Positions 1-6,731 of a DNA stretch of 17,304 nt are shown here, piece after piece. This DNA comes from Proteobacteria bacterium UBA6920 (GTDB lineage: Bacteria > Pseudomonadota > Gammaproteobacteria > SG8-11). Within the stretch, counting starts at the first letter, position 1; every line of letters begins with the position of its first letter. The translations under genes and the position numbers were made by a program. The notes under the pieces were generated by a model. It did not search any database. It had not been told where the DNA came from and saw only the letters and a program-made list of their open reading frames with translations. Where the stretch lies: positions 1 through 17,304 of the forward strand of contig DKAS01000084.1 in assembly GCA_002448875.1 (NCBI GenBank), read 5' to 3'.

Positions 1-1
1 C

Positions 2-85
2 ATCGCGGGGACGAAATGGGGTACTAAACGGTACTTATCGATGGAGTTGTTACAAACTCAAAACATTGAAAAGCTGTCAGCTTGA
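2..85 (+). CDS. possible 3' end of a transposase-side ORF (partial)
   Basis: An open frame enters from the window edge and stops at TGA 83-85, giving 27 residues that end NIEKLSA. It lies inside the IS21-like element, about 190 bp before that element's outer tip, where the end of an IS21 helper ATPase gene (istB) could fall. The fragment is too short for any family assignment and has no recognisable motif. It may equally be chance. It is listed only because it points toward the IS terminus. Confidence 0.2.
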   Translation: MAGTKWGTKRYLSMELLQTQNIEKLSA

Positions 86-139
86 TCGGAGATCGGACCA
101 CCGCTAAATGAAAGTGCGAAAAAATGTTGACGCTACCCA

Positions 140-273
140 TTCCGGATGTTGAACACCGATTCCGGAAATCGGCTAAAAGTGTTCATCTTCCGTCGGAATC
201 GGTGTTCAACTTCCGCCGGAATCAGTGTTCATCTTCGATCGGAATGGGTGTTCAACTTGGGCCGGAATACGCA
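140..273. mobile_element. terminal region of an IS21-family-like insertion sequence
   Basis: The motif TGTTCA followed by CGGAAT recurs at exact 23-bp steps (TGTTCA at 180, 203, 226 and 249), and a reverse-oriented copy lies at 140-165. Multiple short repeats at each end are typical of the IS21 family. The outer tip appears to be at 273: read on the minus strand it begins TGCGTATTCCGGCC, matching the TG...CA ends of the family. The body of the element therefore lies toward position 1 and beyond the window. Neither the transposase genes nor the other end can be seen, so the element may be complete or a remnant. Confidence 0.7.
180..270 (+). repeat. four tandem 23-bp IS terminal repeats
   Basis: Four degenerate units share the core TGTTCA-N(9-10)-CGGAAT, with exactly 23 bp between TGTTCA cores (180, 203, 226, 249). 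The second and fourth units have TGTTCAACTT and the first and third have TGTTCATCTT, so two unit types alternate. These are the expected transposase-binding repeats of an IS21-like end. An inverted copy (TTGAACACCGATTCCGG) sits at 149-165. Confidence 0.75.
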
Positions 274-767
274 GTGCTCAAGCCATTGGCTATGGCCATA
301 ACTGATACCACAAAAACGGGATACAGAATGTTGTCAATTCCGGCCGCTCGTTTATTTTCGAAAAATGCAATGGTCCTTTTATTTCCATCTTTTATAAGAT
401 ATTCCGCTCCACAATCAAGTATGGTTACATTGTAAGAGACTTCGCCTCGTTCGTCTTTTGCCATTAATTTCTCTATCGCCTGCAAAAGACCATTATCTTC
501 AACTTCTGGATTCGCAATGAGAACAGGGGCCATTTCCGAAACACGAAATTTCTTTTCCCCTTCATGCGCGCTAGGGAATAGAGGGCCAATAGCACCAAAC
601 TCTGTTTTTAAATTTCCAAGATAACGCAATGAGCGAATATTGCCTTTCTTCAGTACGCAATGACTATTGAGTAATAATGATGCAATGTCCGCTACAGGAG
701 TCTCCATTAGGTAAATAATTTGGCTCTTAGTTTCCTCCAAGTTACATTTCTCAATATCGCAGATCAT
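252..767 (-). pseudogene. hypothetical protein with DGNKRT motif, 3' end replaced by IS tip
   Basis: This is a 171-residue reading frame on the AT-rich block. I do not recognise the family with certainty. The one clear motif is IKDGNKRTIAFF at about residues 125-136. It resembles the IxDGxxR substrate-binding stretch of ParB/Srx-type domains, and superficially the GNKR of Fic proteins, but no HPFx motif precedes it. The last six codons and the stop (252-271) lie inside the IS21-like terminus, so the native C-terminus has been lost and the protein is probably truncated. The start is ATG at 767 because an in-frame TAA lies 15 nt upstream; no good ribosome site is visible. It lies 111 bp downstream of fic on the same strand and may belong to the same accessory module. 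A weak TATAGT -10-like box is at 810-815. Confidence 0.6.
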
Positions 768-878
768 GGATTTATTTTTTTACACCCAGTTAGCAACAAC
801 TACGGAGATACTATAATTTGCAACTTATTTACCTACTATCGTTACCCCTGACACCCACTGGCGCCGTATCAACTGTAA

Positions 879-1979
879 TCATTGCTGATCTGTAATTCGC
901 CAAAGATCTTCAAATGACATTAGCGCAGCTTTTTGTCCACGTGCAGGGCGCAATTCTGTAATTACTCCTGCATCTTTTAATGTCCGAATGTATAGCGCGG
1001 CACGTTGTCGTTGAATGTTAAGCCTTCTATAAACCTCGTTCGCTCTGAATACAGGCGTATCGAAAAGCATATCAAGAATATAAATAGCCTGGTCAGAATG
1101 AAGAAGATCACTTATTTGGCGTTTCTTGGTTTCGTACAATTCAATTATTCGACGTACTAGATCTAGATTGTTTTTAGCCTGAATAATTAATACATTTAGA
1201 AAATATTCTATCCAGCTCAACCAATCCCCCCTGCTTGATATACGTGCCAACATTGCATAGTAATTGTCACGATCCGCTTCCAAATATCGACTTATATACA
1301 ATGAAGGACTTACAAGGCAACCTTTCTTCATAAGAAAAAGTGGTATTAGTAATCGACCAATGCGCCCATTTCCGTCATCAAAAGGATGAATCAGTTCGAA
1401 TTGAGCATGTATTAGTGAAGTTTGGATAATTGGATCCAATTTATCATCTTGGATATTGATGAATTCGACAAAGCTTTCAAGCAATTCATTCAAGATTATT
1501 GGAGGCGGTGGAACATATAATGCTTCGTCAATAGTGGCTCCTCTTGGACCGATCCAGTTCTGAGTGTTTCTAAATCTTCCTGGATTTTTATTCTCTCCAC
1601 GTACGCCTTGCATTAATGTGTTGTGCATTTGGCGAATAAGGTGAAGAGTAATCGGTCCCTCTCTAAGACTGTCCTCTGAAATGCGAAGGGTACTTCTATA
1701 GTTTAGAATTTCTTGTATGTCCGCTCTTTTTTCTGGTTCAAACTCCTCGCCGGCCTGTTGCTGATACACTTCATTAGCGGTAGCTATTGTGCCTTCAATA
1801 CGTGACGATAATTCTGCTTCCTTCATTATCAATGGCGATAAAAGCACCCCAGGATTTACTAAGCTCTCAAGTAAACCGTCATAGCGTGACAGACATGCAT
1901 TCGCACGACCTACTAGTGCTAAAACCGACTCCAACTGTAAATCTGTTGGTGGAAAAGGTCGCGGAATATAGGGATCCAT
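879..1979 (-). CDS. Fic family protein (probable AMP-transferase) with C-terminal winged helix
   Basis: Fic proteins usually transfer AMP from ATP to hydroxyl side chains of target proteins. The catalytic motif HPFDDGNGRIGR is complete at about residues 198-209. An N-terminal autoinhibitory motif, S-S-R-I-E-G at 58-63, fits the (S/T)xxxE(G/N) rule and makes this a class II, self-inhibited enzyme. The flap region with tyrosine and prolines (LYVPPPP, about 154-160) is also present. Residues from about 295 onward look like a winged-helix DNA-binding domain. The length of 366 aa is normal. I chose ATG 1979 (MDPYIPRPFPP) because relatives start this way. A GTG at 2003 in frame would add eight residues but lies inside the operator palindrome. 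The gene is AT-rich, unlike the housekeeping genes beyond the tRNA, which suggests horizontal transfer. The target and physiological role cannot be read from the sequence. Confidence 0.9.
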   Translation of the reverse strand: MDPYIPRPFPPTDLQLESVLALVGRANACLSRYDGLLESLVNPGVLLSPLIMKEAELSSRIEGTIATANEVYQQQAGEEFEPEKRADIQEILNYRSTLRISEDSLREGPITLHLIRQMHNTLMQGVRGENKNPGRFRNTQNWIGPRGATIDEALYVPPPPIILNELLESFVEFINIQDDKLDPIIQTSLIHAQFELIHPFDDGNGRIGRLLIPLFLMKKGCLVSPSLYISRYLEADRDNYYAMLARISSRGDWLSWIEYFLNVLIIQAKNNLDLVRRIIELYETKKRQISDLLHSDQAIYILDMLFDTPVFRANEVYRRLNIQRQRAALYIRTLKDAGVITELRPARGQKAALMSFEDLWRITDQQ

Positions 1980-1999
1980 ATTTTTGTATGCTATGCCAT

Positions 2000-2058
2000 A
2001 CACAAAGTATTTTGTGTATGTTAGAAGCTGTTATCAATATACACAACAGGTTTTGTGT
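2000..2058 (-). promoter_or_regulatory. fic promoter with two ACACAA-N6-TTGTGT operators
   Basis: A minus-strand promoter fits TTGATA (2032-2037) - 17 nt - CAAAAT (2009-2014). Two copies of ACACAA-N6-TTGTGT lie at 2000-2017 and 2041-2058, 41 bp apart (about four helical turns). The first extends to a perfect 10-bp dyad, CATACACAAA/TTTGTGTATG, at 1997-2020 and covers the -10. The second lies just upstream of the -35. Placement suggests cooperative repression, possibly by the winged helix of Fic itself, but this is inference. Confidence 0.6.
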
Positions 2059-2131
2059 CGGGTTCAACTAACATAAAATTCATAAGTAAAAATAGCATAA
2101 ATATAATATGTGTATTATAGGTATATAAAAC

Positions 2132-2264
2132 ATTAGGTTATTGTTGCTCCCTTTTTCAGAACCTAATTTTTTCCCTTTAGTGGTTCCGAAAATCGCAGTC
2201 AACTCTTTTAACAGAAGGTACCTATATGGTACCTACCGATTTACGAAATGAATCCACTAAGGGG
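2132..2264. repeat. cluster of inverted repeats at the island/tRNA junction
   Basis: Three dyads lie in the roughly 220-bp gap between the fic control region and tRNA-Thr. ATTAGGTT (2132-2139) pairs with AACCTAAT (2160-2167). CCCTTTAGTGG (2173-2183) pairs imperfectly with CCACTAAGGGG (2254-2264, one mismatch). AGGTACC (2216-2222) pairs with GGTACCT (2228-2234) around TATAT. No ORF of interest lies here. They could be recombination or attachment-site arms, or regulatory hairpins. Confidence 0.4.
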
Positions 2265-2281
2265 TAAGTAATTGTTTTAAA

Positions 2282-2357
2282 TGGAGCTGGCGACAGGAGT
2301 CGAACCCGCGACCTGCTGATTACAAGTCAGCTGCTCTACCGACTGAGCTACGCCAGC
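2282..2357 (-). tRNA. tRNA-Thr (anticodon UGU)
   Basis: Read on the minus strand this folds into a full 76-nt cloverleaf. The 7-bp acceptor stem is GCTGGCG/CGCCAGC with an encoded CCA at 2284-2282. The D arm is present, as are the anticodon loop CTTGTAA with anticodon TGT at 2324-2322 and the T loop GGTTCGACTCC. In Pseudomonas and related genera this tRNA heads a Thr-Tyr-Gly-Thr-tufB cluster next to the SPOR gene, coaX and birA. Here the upstream neighbours match but no tRNA-Tyr follows. Its 3' end borders the AT-rich block, so it is a likely integration site. Confidence 0.96.
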
Positions 2358-2373
2358 ATATGGGAGGGGGCCT

Positions 2374-2402
2374 ATTCTAGTGGAATCGGCGGCCCCGGGC
2401 AA
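2374..2402 (-). promoter_or_regulatory. stable-RNA type promoter of tRNA-Thr
   Basis: TTGCCC (2397-2402) - 17 nt - TAGAAT (2374-2379) lies just upstream of the tRNA 5' end at 2357. The discriminator after the -10 is very GC-rich (AGGCCCCC), typical of stringently controlled stable-RNA promoters. It lies between the SPOR gene stop and the tRNA. Confidence 0.65.
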
Positions 2403-2409
2403 ACGGCGA

Positions 2410-3177
2410 TCAGCGGCAGGCGATGGAGCGCTGGCCGATGTTGTGGGTGAAGCCCAGGGTGGTGTTCCAGAATTTGTCGGTGAAGGGGTTTTGCGGGTCT
2501 TCCTCCACGTCCAGCCAGTAGTTGGTTCGGCTGTTGTATTGTTTGCGGATCGTCGGGTGGTAGCCCAGGCGCTGGGCTTCTTCCAGGCGGCGGTTGGCGG
2601 TGCTTTCGCCGCGGAACAGGCCGAGGGAGAGCACATTGCCGGGGGCGTCGGACATGATGGACACATCGTGCAGGCCCCTGCCCTGCATATCGTCATAAGC
2701 CAGTTGCGCGTCGTCGGCGGAATTGGCGACGTAGGTGACCCAGTAGCGCAGGTTCTCCACGTTTTCGTCGCTGCGCCAGCGGATGGCGTTGCTGTGGGTT
2801 TGCAGGCGGGCGGCCACCAGTTGGCCGGCATCGCGGCTGGCGAAGGGGCCGACGCTGTAGCAGCGGGTGCCGGCGTCGGTGACGGCGCGGCGGGTGGCGT
2901 CGGTGAGGACGGCGTGCTGCAGGGTGGCGGCGGTGTCGCTGTCTTCCGGCGGACGGCTGGCCACTTTGGTCAGGCCGGTATCGAGGTCGAGCTCGATGGC
3001 GCTGGTCGTCGCTTTGGCGGCGGCTTCGCGCTCGTGCAGCAGTATTATGGAATCTTTGTTGTCTTTGACGTGCAGGCGGGTGTGGCTTACCACGGCGTCG
3101 TCGTTTGTGTTGTGGGGGTACTGCCAGGCGAAAAATGCGAGATTGAGTACAGCCATGACTATAAAGGCAAGGCGCAT
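2410..3177 (-). CDS. SPOR-domain membrane-anchored protein
   Basis: This is a 255-aa protein with an N-terminal hydrophobic segment at about residues 2-18 (MRLAFIVMAVLNLAFFAW) acting as a signal anchor. A linker follows, then a SPOR-like repeat from about 105 to 220 (RCYSVGPFASRDAGQLVAARL ... VLSLGLFRGESTA). SPOR domains bind denuded glycan strands of septal peptidoglycan, so a periplasmic role near the division site is plausible. The start codon overlaps the coaX stop by one base (TGATG), implying translational coupling. A SPOR protein in this place next to coaX and the tRNA-Thr gene is known in Pseudomonas. The exact function is unknown. Confidence 0.85.
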   Translation of the reverse strand: MRLAFIVMAVLNLAFFAWQYPHNTNDDAVVSHTRLHVKDNKDSIILLHEREAAAKATTSAIELDLDTGLTKVASRPPEDSDTAATLQHAVLTDATRRAVTDAGTRCYSVGPFASRDAGQLVAARLQTHSNAIRWRSDENVENLRYWVTYVANSADDAQLAYDDMQGRGLHDVSIMSDAPGNVLSLGLFRGESTANRRLEEAQRLGYHPTIRKQYNSRTNYWLDVEEDPQNPFTDKFWNTTLGFTHNIGQRSIACR

Positions 3178-3944
3178 CAGTTTGTCTCCATCGTTGTCAA
3201 CATGCCCAGTAACACCAAGTGCGGCTCGTAGCTGTGGGGCAACGACAGGTGGGGCGTAAAGAGTCGCCCATCCCCCCCAGTTAGCAGGCATTTTAACCCT
3301 TCTCCCCCGTGGCGCGCCAGTTCTTTGGCACTGCGCTGGACGCACTCCAGGGCGGCGATGAAGGTGCCGGTGCCTACGCCGTCCGCCGTATTATGTCCAA
3401 AAAAGCCCGGAAGTAACACCCCTTTGTAAGGGGTATCGGGGACGCCGGCGGTGTTCCGGCCCAGGGCCCCGGCCATCAAATTCAACCCCGGCAGGATCAA
3501 GCCCCCCAGGTGGCGGCCGTCGGCCAGCAGGGCGTCGATGGTGATGGCGGTGCCAGCGCTGACCACCAGGCAGGGGCCGGAAGTCAAACGGCGAGCCGCC
3601 AGCAAGGCCAGCCAGCGGTCGACACCCAGTTGCGCGGGATTTTCATAGCCGTTGCTGACGCCGCCCGCGGCGGCGGTCGTGTGCAGAAAACGCGGCTCCA
3701 GCCCCCAGGCGGACCCCAGCCAGCGGGTCACGGCGGCGTCCACCGCGGCGCCGGCCACCGAGGCGATACGCACCGCCGCCGCCGGCGGCACGCTGGCAAA
3801 GGCCTGGCCGCAGGCGGACTCGATATCGTCCGCCCGGTACGCCAGGGCGCCGTGCTCGCGCAGTTTGCCGGCCGTCGCCCAGCCCCATTTCAGGCGGGTG
3901 TTGCCGATATCCAGCAGCAGCGTGGGACGCGACGGCAGGCTCAT
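3177..3944 (-). CDS. coaX: type III pantothenate kinase
   Basis: CoaX phosphorylates pantothenate in the first step of coenzyme A synthesis, in the cytoplasm. The 255-aa protein starts MSLPSRPTLLLDIGNTRLKWG, with the ASKHA phosphate-binding DxGNT motif at 12-16. It also has GVDRW at 107-111, including the conserved pantothenate-site Asp, and SAGTAITID at 129-137. Type III kinases need a monovalent cation and are not feedback-inhibited by CoA. The ATG overlaps the birA stop (ATGA), and the stop overlaps the SPOR gene start, so birA-coaX-SPOR is one transcription unit. An open frame continues upstream of this start but only as a shadow of birA. Confidence 0.95.
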   Translation of the reverse strand: MSLPSRPTLLLDIGNTRLKWGWATAGKLREHGALAYRADDIESACGQAFASVPPAAAVRIASVAGAAVDAAVTRWLGSAWGLEPRFLHTTAAAGGVSNGYENPAQLGVDRWLALLAARRLTSGPCLVVSAGTAITIDALLADGRHLGGLILPGLNLMAGALGRNTAGVPDTPYKGVLLPGFFGHNTADGVGTGTFIAALECVQRSAKELARHGGEGLKCLLTGGDGRLFTPHLSLPHSYEPHLVLLGMLTTMETN

Positions 3945-4921
3945 GGCGAGACCGCGCGCAGACTGAGCTCGCCGCCGCTGTAGCCGACGGTGGCGCCGTC
4001 GGCCTGCTGCAGCAGCAGTTGCCCGGCATCGTCGATGCCGCGGGCGATGCCTTCGATACGGCGATTGGGAGTGACCAGGGCCACCGGCCGGCCGTGATAA
4101 ACATCCCGCGCCAGCCACTGATCGCGCAGCACCGCCAGGCCCTGCGCTTGAAAGACCGTCATCGCCGCGAAGACGTGATTGAGGATGGCCGCCACCAGGG
4201 CATTGCGCGGCGGCAGCGCGCCGGCGATGCTGTGCCAGTCGGTGACCGCCTGGTCGATCTGCTCGCGGTAGCGCGGCGGCAGGCGCAGATTGAGGCCGAT
4301 GCCCGCCACCACCTGGCAGCCGCCGCCGCCTTCGGCGGTCATCTCCAGAAGAATGCCCGCCAGTTTGTGGCCGCGGTACTGCACGTCGTTGGGCCACTTC
4401 AGGCCGATGTCGCGCAAGCCCATCTGCTCCAGCGCCTGCGCCAGGCCGATGGCCACCGCCAGGCTGGCGCCGGCGGGCTGCACCAGGCTGTCGTTGATGC
4501 GCCAGACGAAGGACAAATAAATATTGCCGCCAAACGGCGAATGCCAGACCCGGCCGCGCCGTCCCCGCCCCGCCGTCTGCTGTTCCGCCAGGCACACCTG
4601 ACCATGGCGGGCGTATTTGAGATGCTCCAGCAAGTGCGCATTGGTGGAGCCCAGCTCCATGTGCACGTCGATGGTGGGAATGATGGCCGCCACCGCCGGG
4701 GTCAATTCACCGCGTATGCGCTCGGCGTCCAGCAGTTCCAGCGGCGCCGCCAGACGGTAGCCCTTGCCGGAAACGGCGTGCAGCTCCAGATCCAGCTCCT
4801 GCAGTTTGTGCAGCGACTTCCATACCGCCGACCGCGTCACCCCCAGGTGGCGCGCCAGGTCCTCGCCGGAATGGAAGCGGCCGTCGGCCAGCAGTTGCAG
4901 CAGTTGTTGCAGATTGGACAT
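3941..4921 (-). CDS. birA: biotin-[acetyl-CoA carboxylase] ligase / biotin operon repressor
   Basis: BirA activates biotin as biotinyl-AMP and attaches it to the biotin carboxyl carrier protein. Members with an N-terminal HTH also repress biotin synthesis genes. This 326-aa protein has both parts: a winged HTH at about 1-60 (HSGEDLARHLGVTRSAVWK) and a catalytic domain with the adenylate loop GRGRRGR at 118-124, KWPND at 174-178 and GHKLAGILLE around 184-192. An SH3-like C-terminal domain follows. The start ATG lies 10 nt after the stop of the upstream exported-protein gene, and the stop overlaps coaX. The length is typical of the E. coli-type bifunctional enzyme. Confidence 0.96.
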   Translation of the reverse strand: MSNLQQLLQLLADGRFHSGEDLARHLGVTRSAVWKSLHKLQELDLELHAVSGKGYRLAAPLELLDAERIRGELTPAVAAIIPTIDVHMELGSTNAHLLEHLKYARHGQVCLAEQQTAGRGRRGRVWHSPFGGNIYLSFVWRINDSLVQPAGASLAVAIGLAQALEQMGLRDIGLKWPNDVQYRGHKLAGILLEMTAEGGGGCQVVAGIGLNLRLPPRYREQIDQAVTDWHSIAGALPPRNALVAAILNHVFAAMTVFQAQGLAVLRDQWLARDVYHGRPVALVTPNRRIEGIARGIDDAGQLLLQQADGATVGYSGGELSLRAVSP

Positions 4922-4931
4922 GGCGGTCGCC

Positions 4932-5630
4932 TTACCGCAACACCGGTTGAAAATACACCGCGGTGCGCAGGCGGCCGGAGAACAGCGCGCGCAGATGCAG
5001 ATCGCTGGCGGTGGCGACCATCTCCCAGCCCGACTGCGTTGCCGGTTCCACCCGCAGCAGGCGCAGATAGGTTTCGGGAAAGCTGACGTCGATGCTGACC
5101 CGCATCGGATAGTAACCGTCGAGAAATTTGCGCATGAACGGGCCGTTGCGCAGCACGTAGTCGTCGCCTTCTTTTTCCAGCGCCCGGGAGCGGCCGGTGA
5201 TGCAGACGCGGGCATGGGCCGAGACATTGCGCAGGCGCACCGCCGCCCCCTGCACCCAGGCGTTTTCCATGTTGACGAAGGATTCCACGGCCAGATCGCG
5301 AATGCGTTGCGTATTGAAAACGATTTCCAGATCCGGCACCGGATCCAGGTGCTCGTGGCACTGGCGCATCGCCACCCAGCCGCTTTGCACACTGTCGCGG
5401 GTGACGATCAGGGAGATAAAATGATGGTGCACCGCCGCCGCCGGCTCCTCGCGGAGAAATTCCAGCTTGCCCTCGTTGACGGCGGCGGCGCGCTGTTCCC
5501 AGTCGTCATTGAACAGCCGCTCCGCTTCCTCGTCGCTGATGTCCTCGGCCAGGGCCGTCGTCGCTGCCAGCCCCAGGGCAATGGTATATAGTAGAGCCCA
5601 TGGGGCACTCTTTAACAGGCGGCGAAACAT
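4932..5630 (-). CDS. exported protein of unknown function at the head of the birA operon
   Basis: This is a 232-aa protein with a clear signal peptide: MFRRLLK, then a hydrophobic stretch, and likely cleavage after ATTALA (residue 28). The mature part starts EDISDEEAERLF and has no motif I recognise. It looks like a mixed alpha/beta periplasmic protein. I chose ATG 5630 over the ATG at 5648 because the predicted transcription start (about 5650) would leave the earlier codon without a leader, and the signal peptide reads better from here. It ends 10 nt before birA, so it is probably the first gene of the operon. A link between an exported protein and biotin or CoA enzymes is not explained by anything visible. 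Confidence 0.75.
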   Translation of the reverse strand: MFRRLLKSAPWALLYTIALGLAATTALAEDISDEEAERLFNDDWEQRAAAVNEGKLEFLREEPAAAVHHHFISLIVTRDSVQSGWVAMRQCHEHLDPVPDLEIVFNTQRIRDLAVESFVNMENAWVQGAAVRLRNVSAHARVCITGRSRALEKEGDDYVLRNGPFMRKFLDGYYPMRVSIDVSFPETYLRLLRVEPATQSGWEMVATASDLHLRALFSGRLRTAVYFQPVLR

Positions 5631-5656
5631 AGTCAACGGATAGCGCATGACCGGGT

Positions 5657-5685
5657 ATTCTAGCCAATTCCTTCCCGCCCGTCAC
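5657..5685 (-). promoter_or_regulatory. promoter of the exported protein-birA-coaX-SPOR operon
   Basis: GTGACG (5680-5685) - 17 nt - TAGAAT (5657-5662) on the minus strand matches the sigma-70 consensus at 4/6 and 5/6. It lies in the 75-bp divergent gap to the DUF3445 gene. The predicted start of transcription is near 5650. Confidence 0.5.
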
Positions 5686-5723
5686 AGCCGCCCGCCGGTC
5701 GGCGCCGCGACGGATGGTGAATA

Positions 5724-6731
5724 ATGGCGCAACTGCCGGAAATCGCCCGCTATTTTCCCTTCGCCAGCGGCCGCTACGAAGTCAAGCCGGGGTTTCATGC
5801 GCTGCGCACCGACTTCGGCAACGGCCCCGCCGACCAGTTGCTGTGGCAACTGGACCGCGACTACGGTCGTTACCGCGAGGCCAAGCTGCAGGCGCGGGCG
5901 GAACGCCTGGCCAAGTATTACGTCACCGGCGAACTGCCCGAGGAACAGGCGCACGCCGTCTGCGCCTGCCTGGCGCGCAGTCTGGCGCGGCAGCAGCCGG
6001 CGTGGTTCACGCTGCGCGAGGCAGGTGGTGATCTGGAACTGCATTGCGCCCTCAGTGGCGACCGGTTGCGCTTCGACGGCGGCGGGCGTTTACTGGCGGT
6101 AAGTTATGGTCAGGCAGTGCAACCGGCGTATGTCGACGGCCTCGATGCCCTGGCCTGTCAGCTGCAGGAAGACCTCGCCCTGTTTCGCGCCACGCCGGCG
6201 GACAATCGCCTGCTGGCGCTGCATTTGTGCTATCCCAATCACTGGGCGGCGGAAGACAAGATAGGCAAGGACTTCATCGCCGTGCATGCGCCGGTACCGG
6301 GCATGGACAACATCAACCGCAACGCCGGCCATCTGCTGCACACGGCGCTGCGCTCGGGTCCGCTGGTGCGTTTCGCCTGGGGCCTGGCCACCGACGACCG
6401 GCTCAACCACCATCCGCAGCCGCCGCCCGGCGAAGACCCGGCCGCCTGGCGCGGGCGCAGCCTGGACGACGAGCAGACACCGGTGTTCGTGCGCAGCGAG
6501 CGGCAAACCCTGTCGGGCCTGCCGGTGGACGGCCTGGGCCTGTTTACCATTCATACGTATTTTCTGCCGCTGACGGACTTGCGCGACGATGCGCCGCGCC
6601 TGCGCGCGCTGGTGGCGGCGCTGGCGTCGATACCGGAGGAGAGTCTGCACTACAAGGGATTGGCGCCGTACCGCGAGCGCCTGCTGCGGCGCCTGCGGTC
6701 CTGGCTGGAGGATGACGTCTCAGGAGTCTAG
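5724..6731 (+). CDS. DUF3445 / haem-dependent oxidative N-demethylase alpha-like protein
   Basis: This 335-aa protein matches the DUF3445 family, whose studied member is the haem-binding alpha subunit of haem-dependent oxidative N-demethylase (HODM). Family signatures include HLCYPNHWAAEDKIGKDF at about 167-184, the following HAPVPG at 188-193, and the C-terminal RSERQTLSGLP (258-267) leading to FTIHTYF (274-280). In HODM the alpha subunit works with reductase and ferredoxin-type subunits. None is encoded next to it here, so the substrate and electron donor are unknown. The start ATG follows a GGATGGTG stretch. It is divergent from the birA operon, and its last 12 nt overlap the convergent HDOD gene. 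Identification of the family is good; the enzymatic role is inferred. Confidence 0.82.
   Translation: MAQLPEIARYFPFASGRYEVKPGFHALRTDFGNGPADQLLWQLDRDYGRYREAKLQARAERLAKYYVTGELPEEQAHAVCACLARSLARQQPAWFTLREAGGDLELHCALSGDRLRFDGGGRLLAVSYGQAVQPAYVDGLDALACQLQEDLALFRATPADNRLLALHLCYPNHWAAEDKIGKDFIAVHAPVPGMDNINRNAGHLLHTALRSGPLVRFAWGLATDDRLNHHPQPPPGEDPAAWRGRSLDDEQTPVFVRSERQTLSGLPVDGLGLFTIHTYFLPLTDLRDDAPRLRALVAALASIPEESLHYKGLAPYRERLLRRLRSWLEDDVSGV

Noticed and set aside
124..435. Plus-strand ORF of 103 codons across the IS end
   Set aside because: It translates the IS repeats and the antisense of the truncated gene, with no protein family resemblance.
1980..2003. GTG start for fic at 2003
   Set aside because: It lies inside the operator palindrome, and family members start at the downstream MDPYIP-like position.
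1..2281. CRISPR array at the 23-bp repeats
   Set aside because: The repeats are degenerate and directly adjoining with no unique spacers of constant size; IS terminal repeats explain them.
2380..3231. 283-codon plus-strand frame opposite the SPOR gene
   Set aside because: Gly/Val/Ala-rich antisense shadow, no start context or domain.
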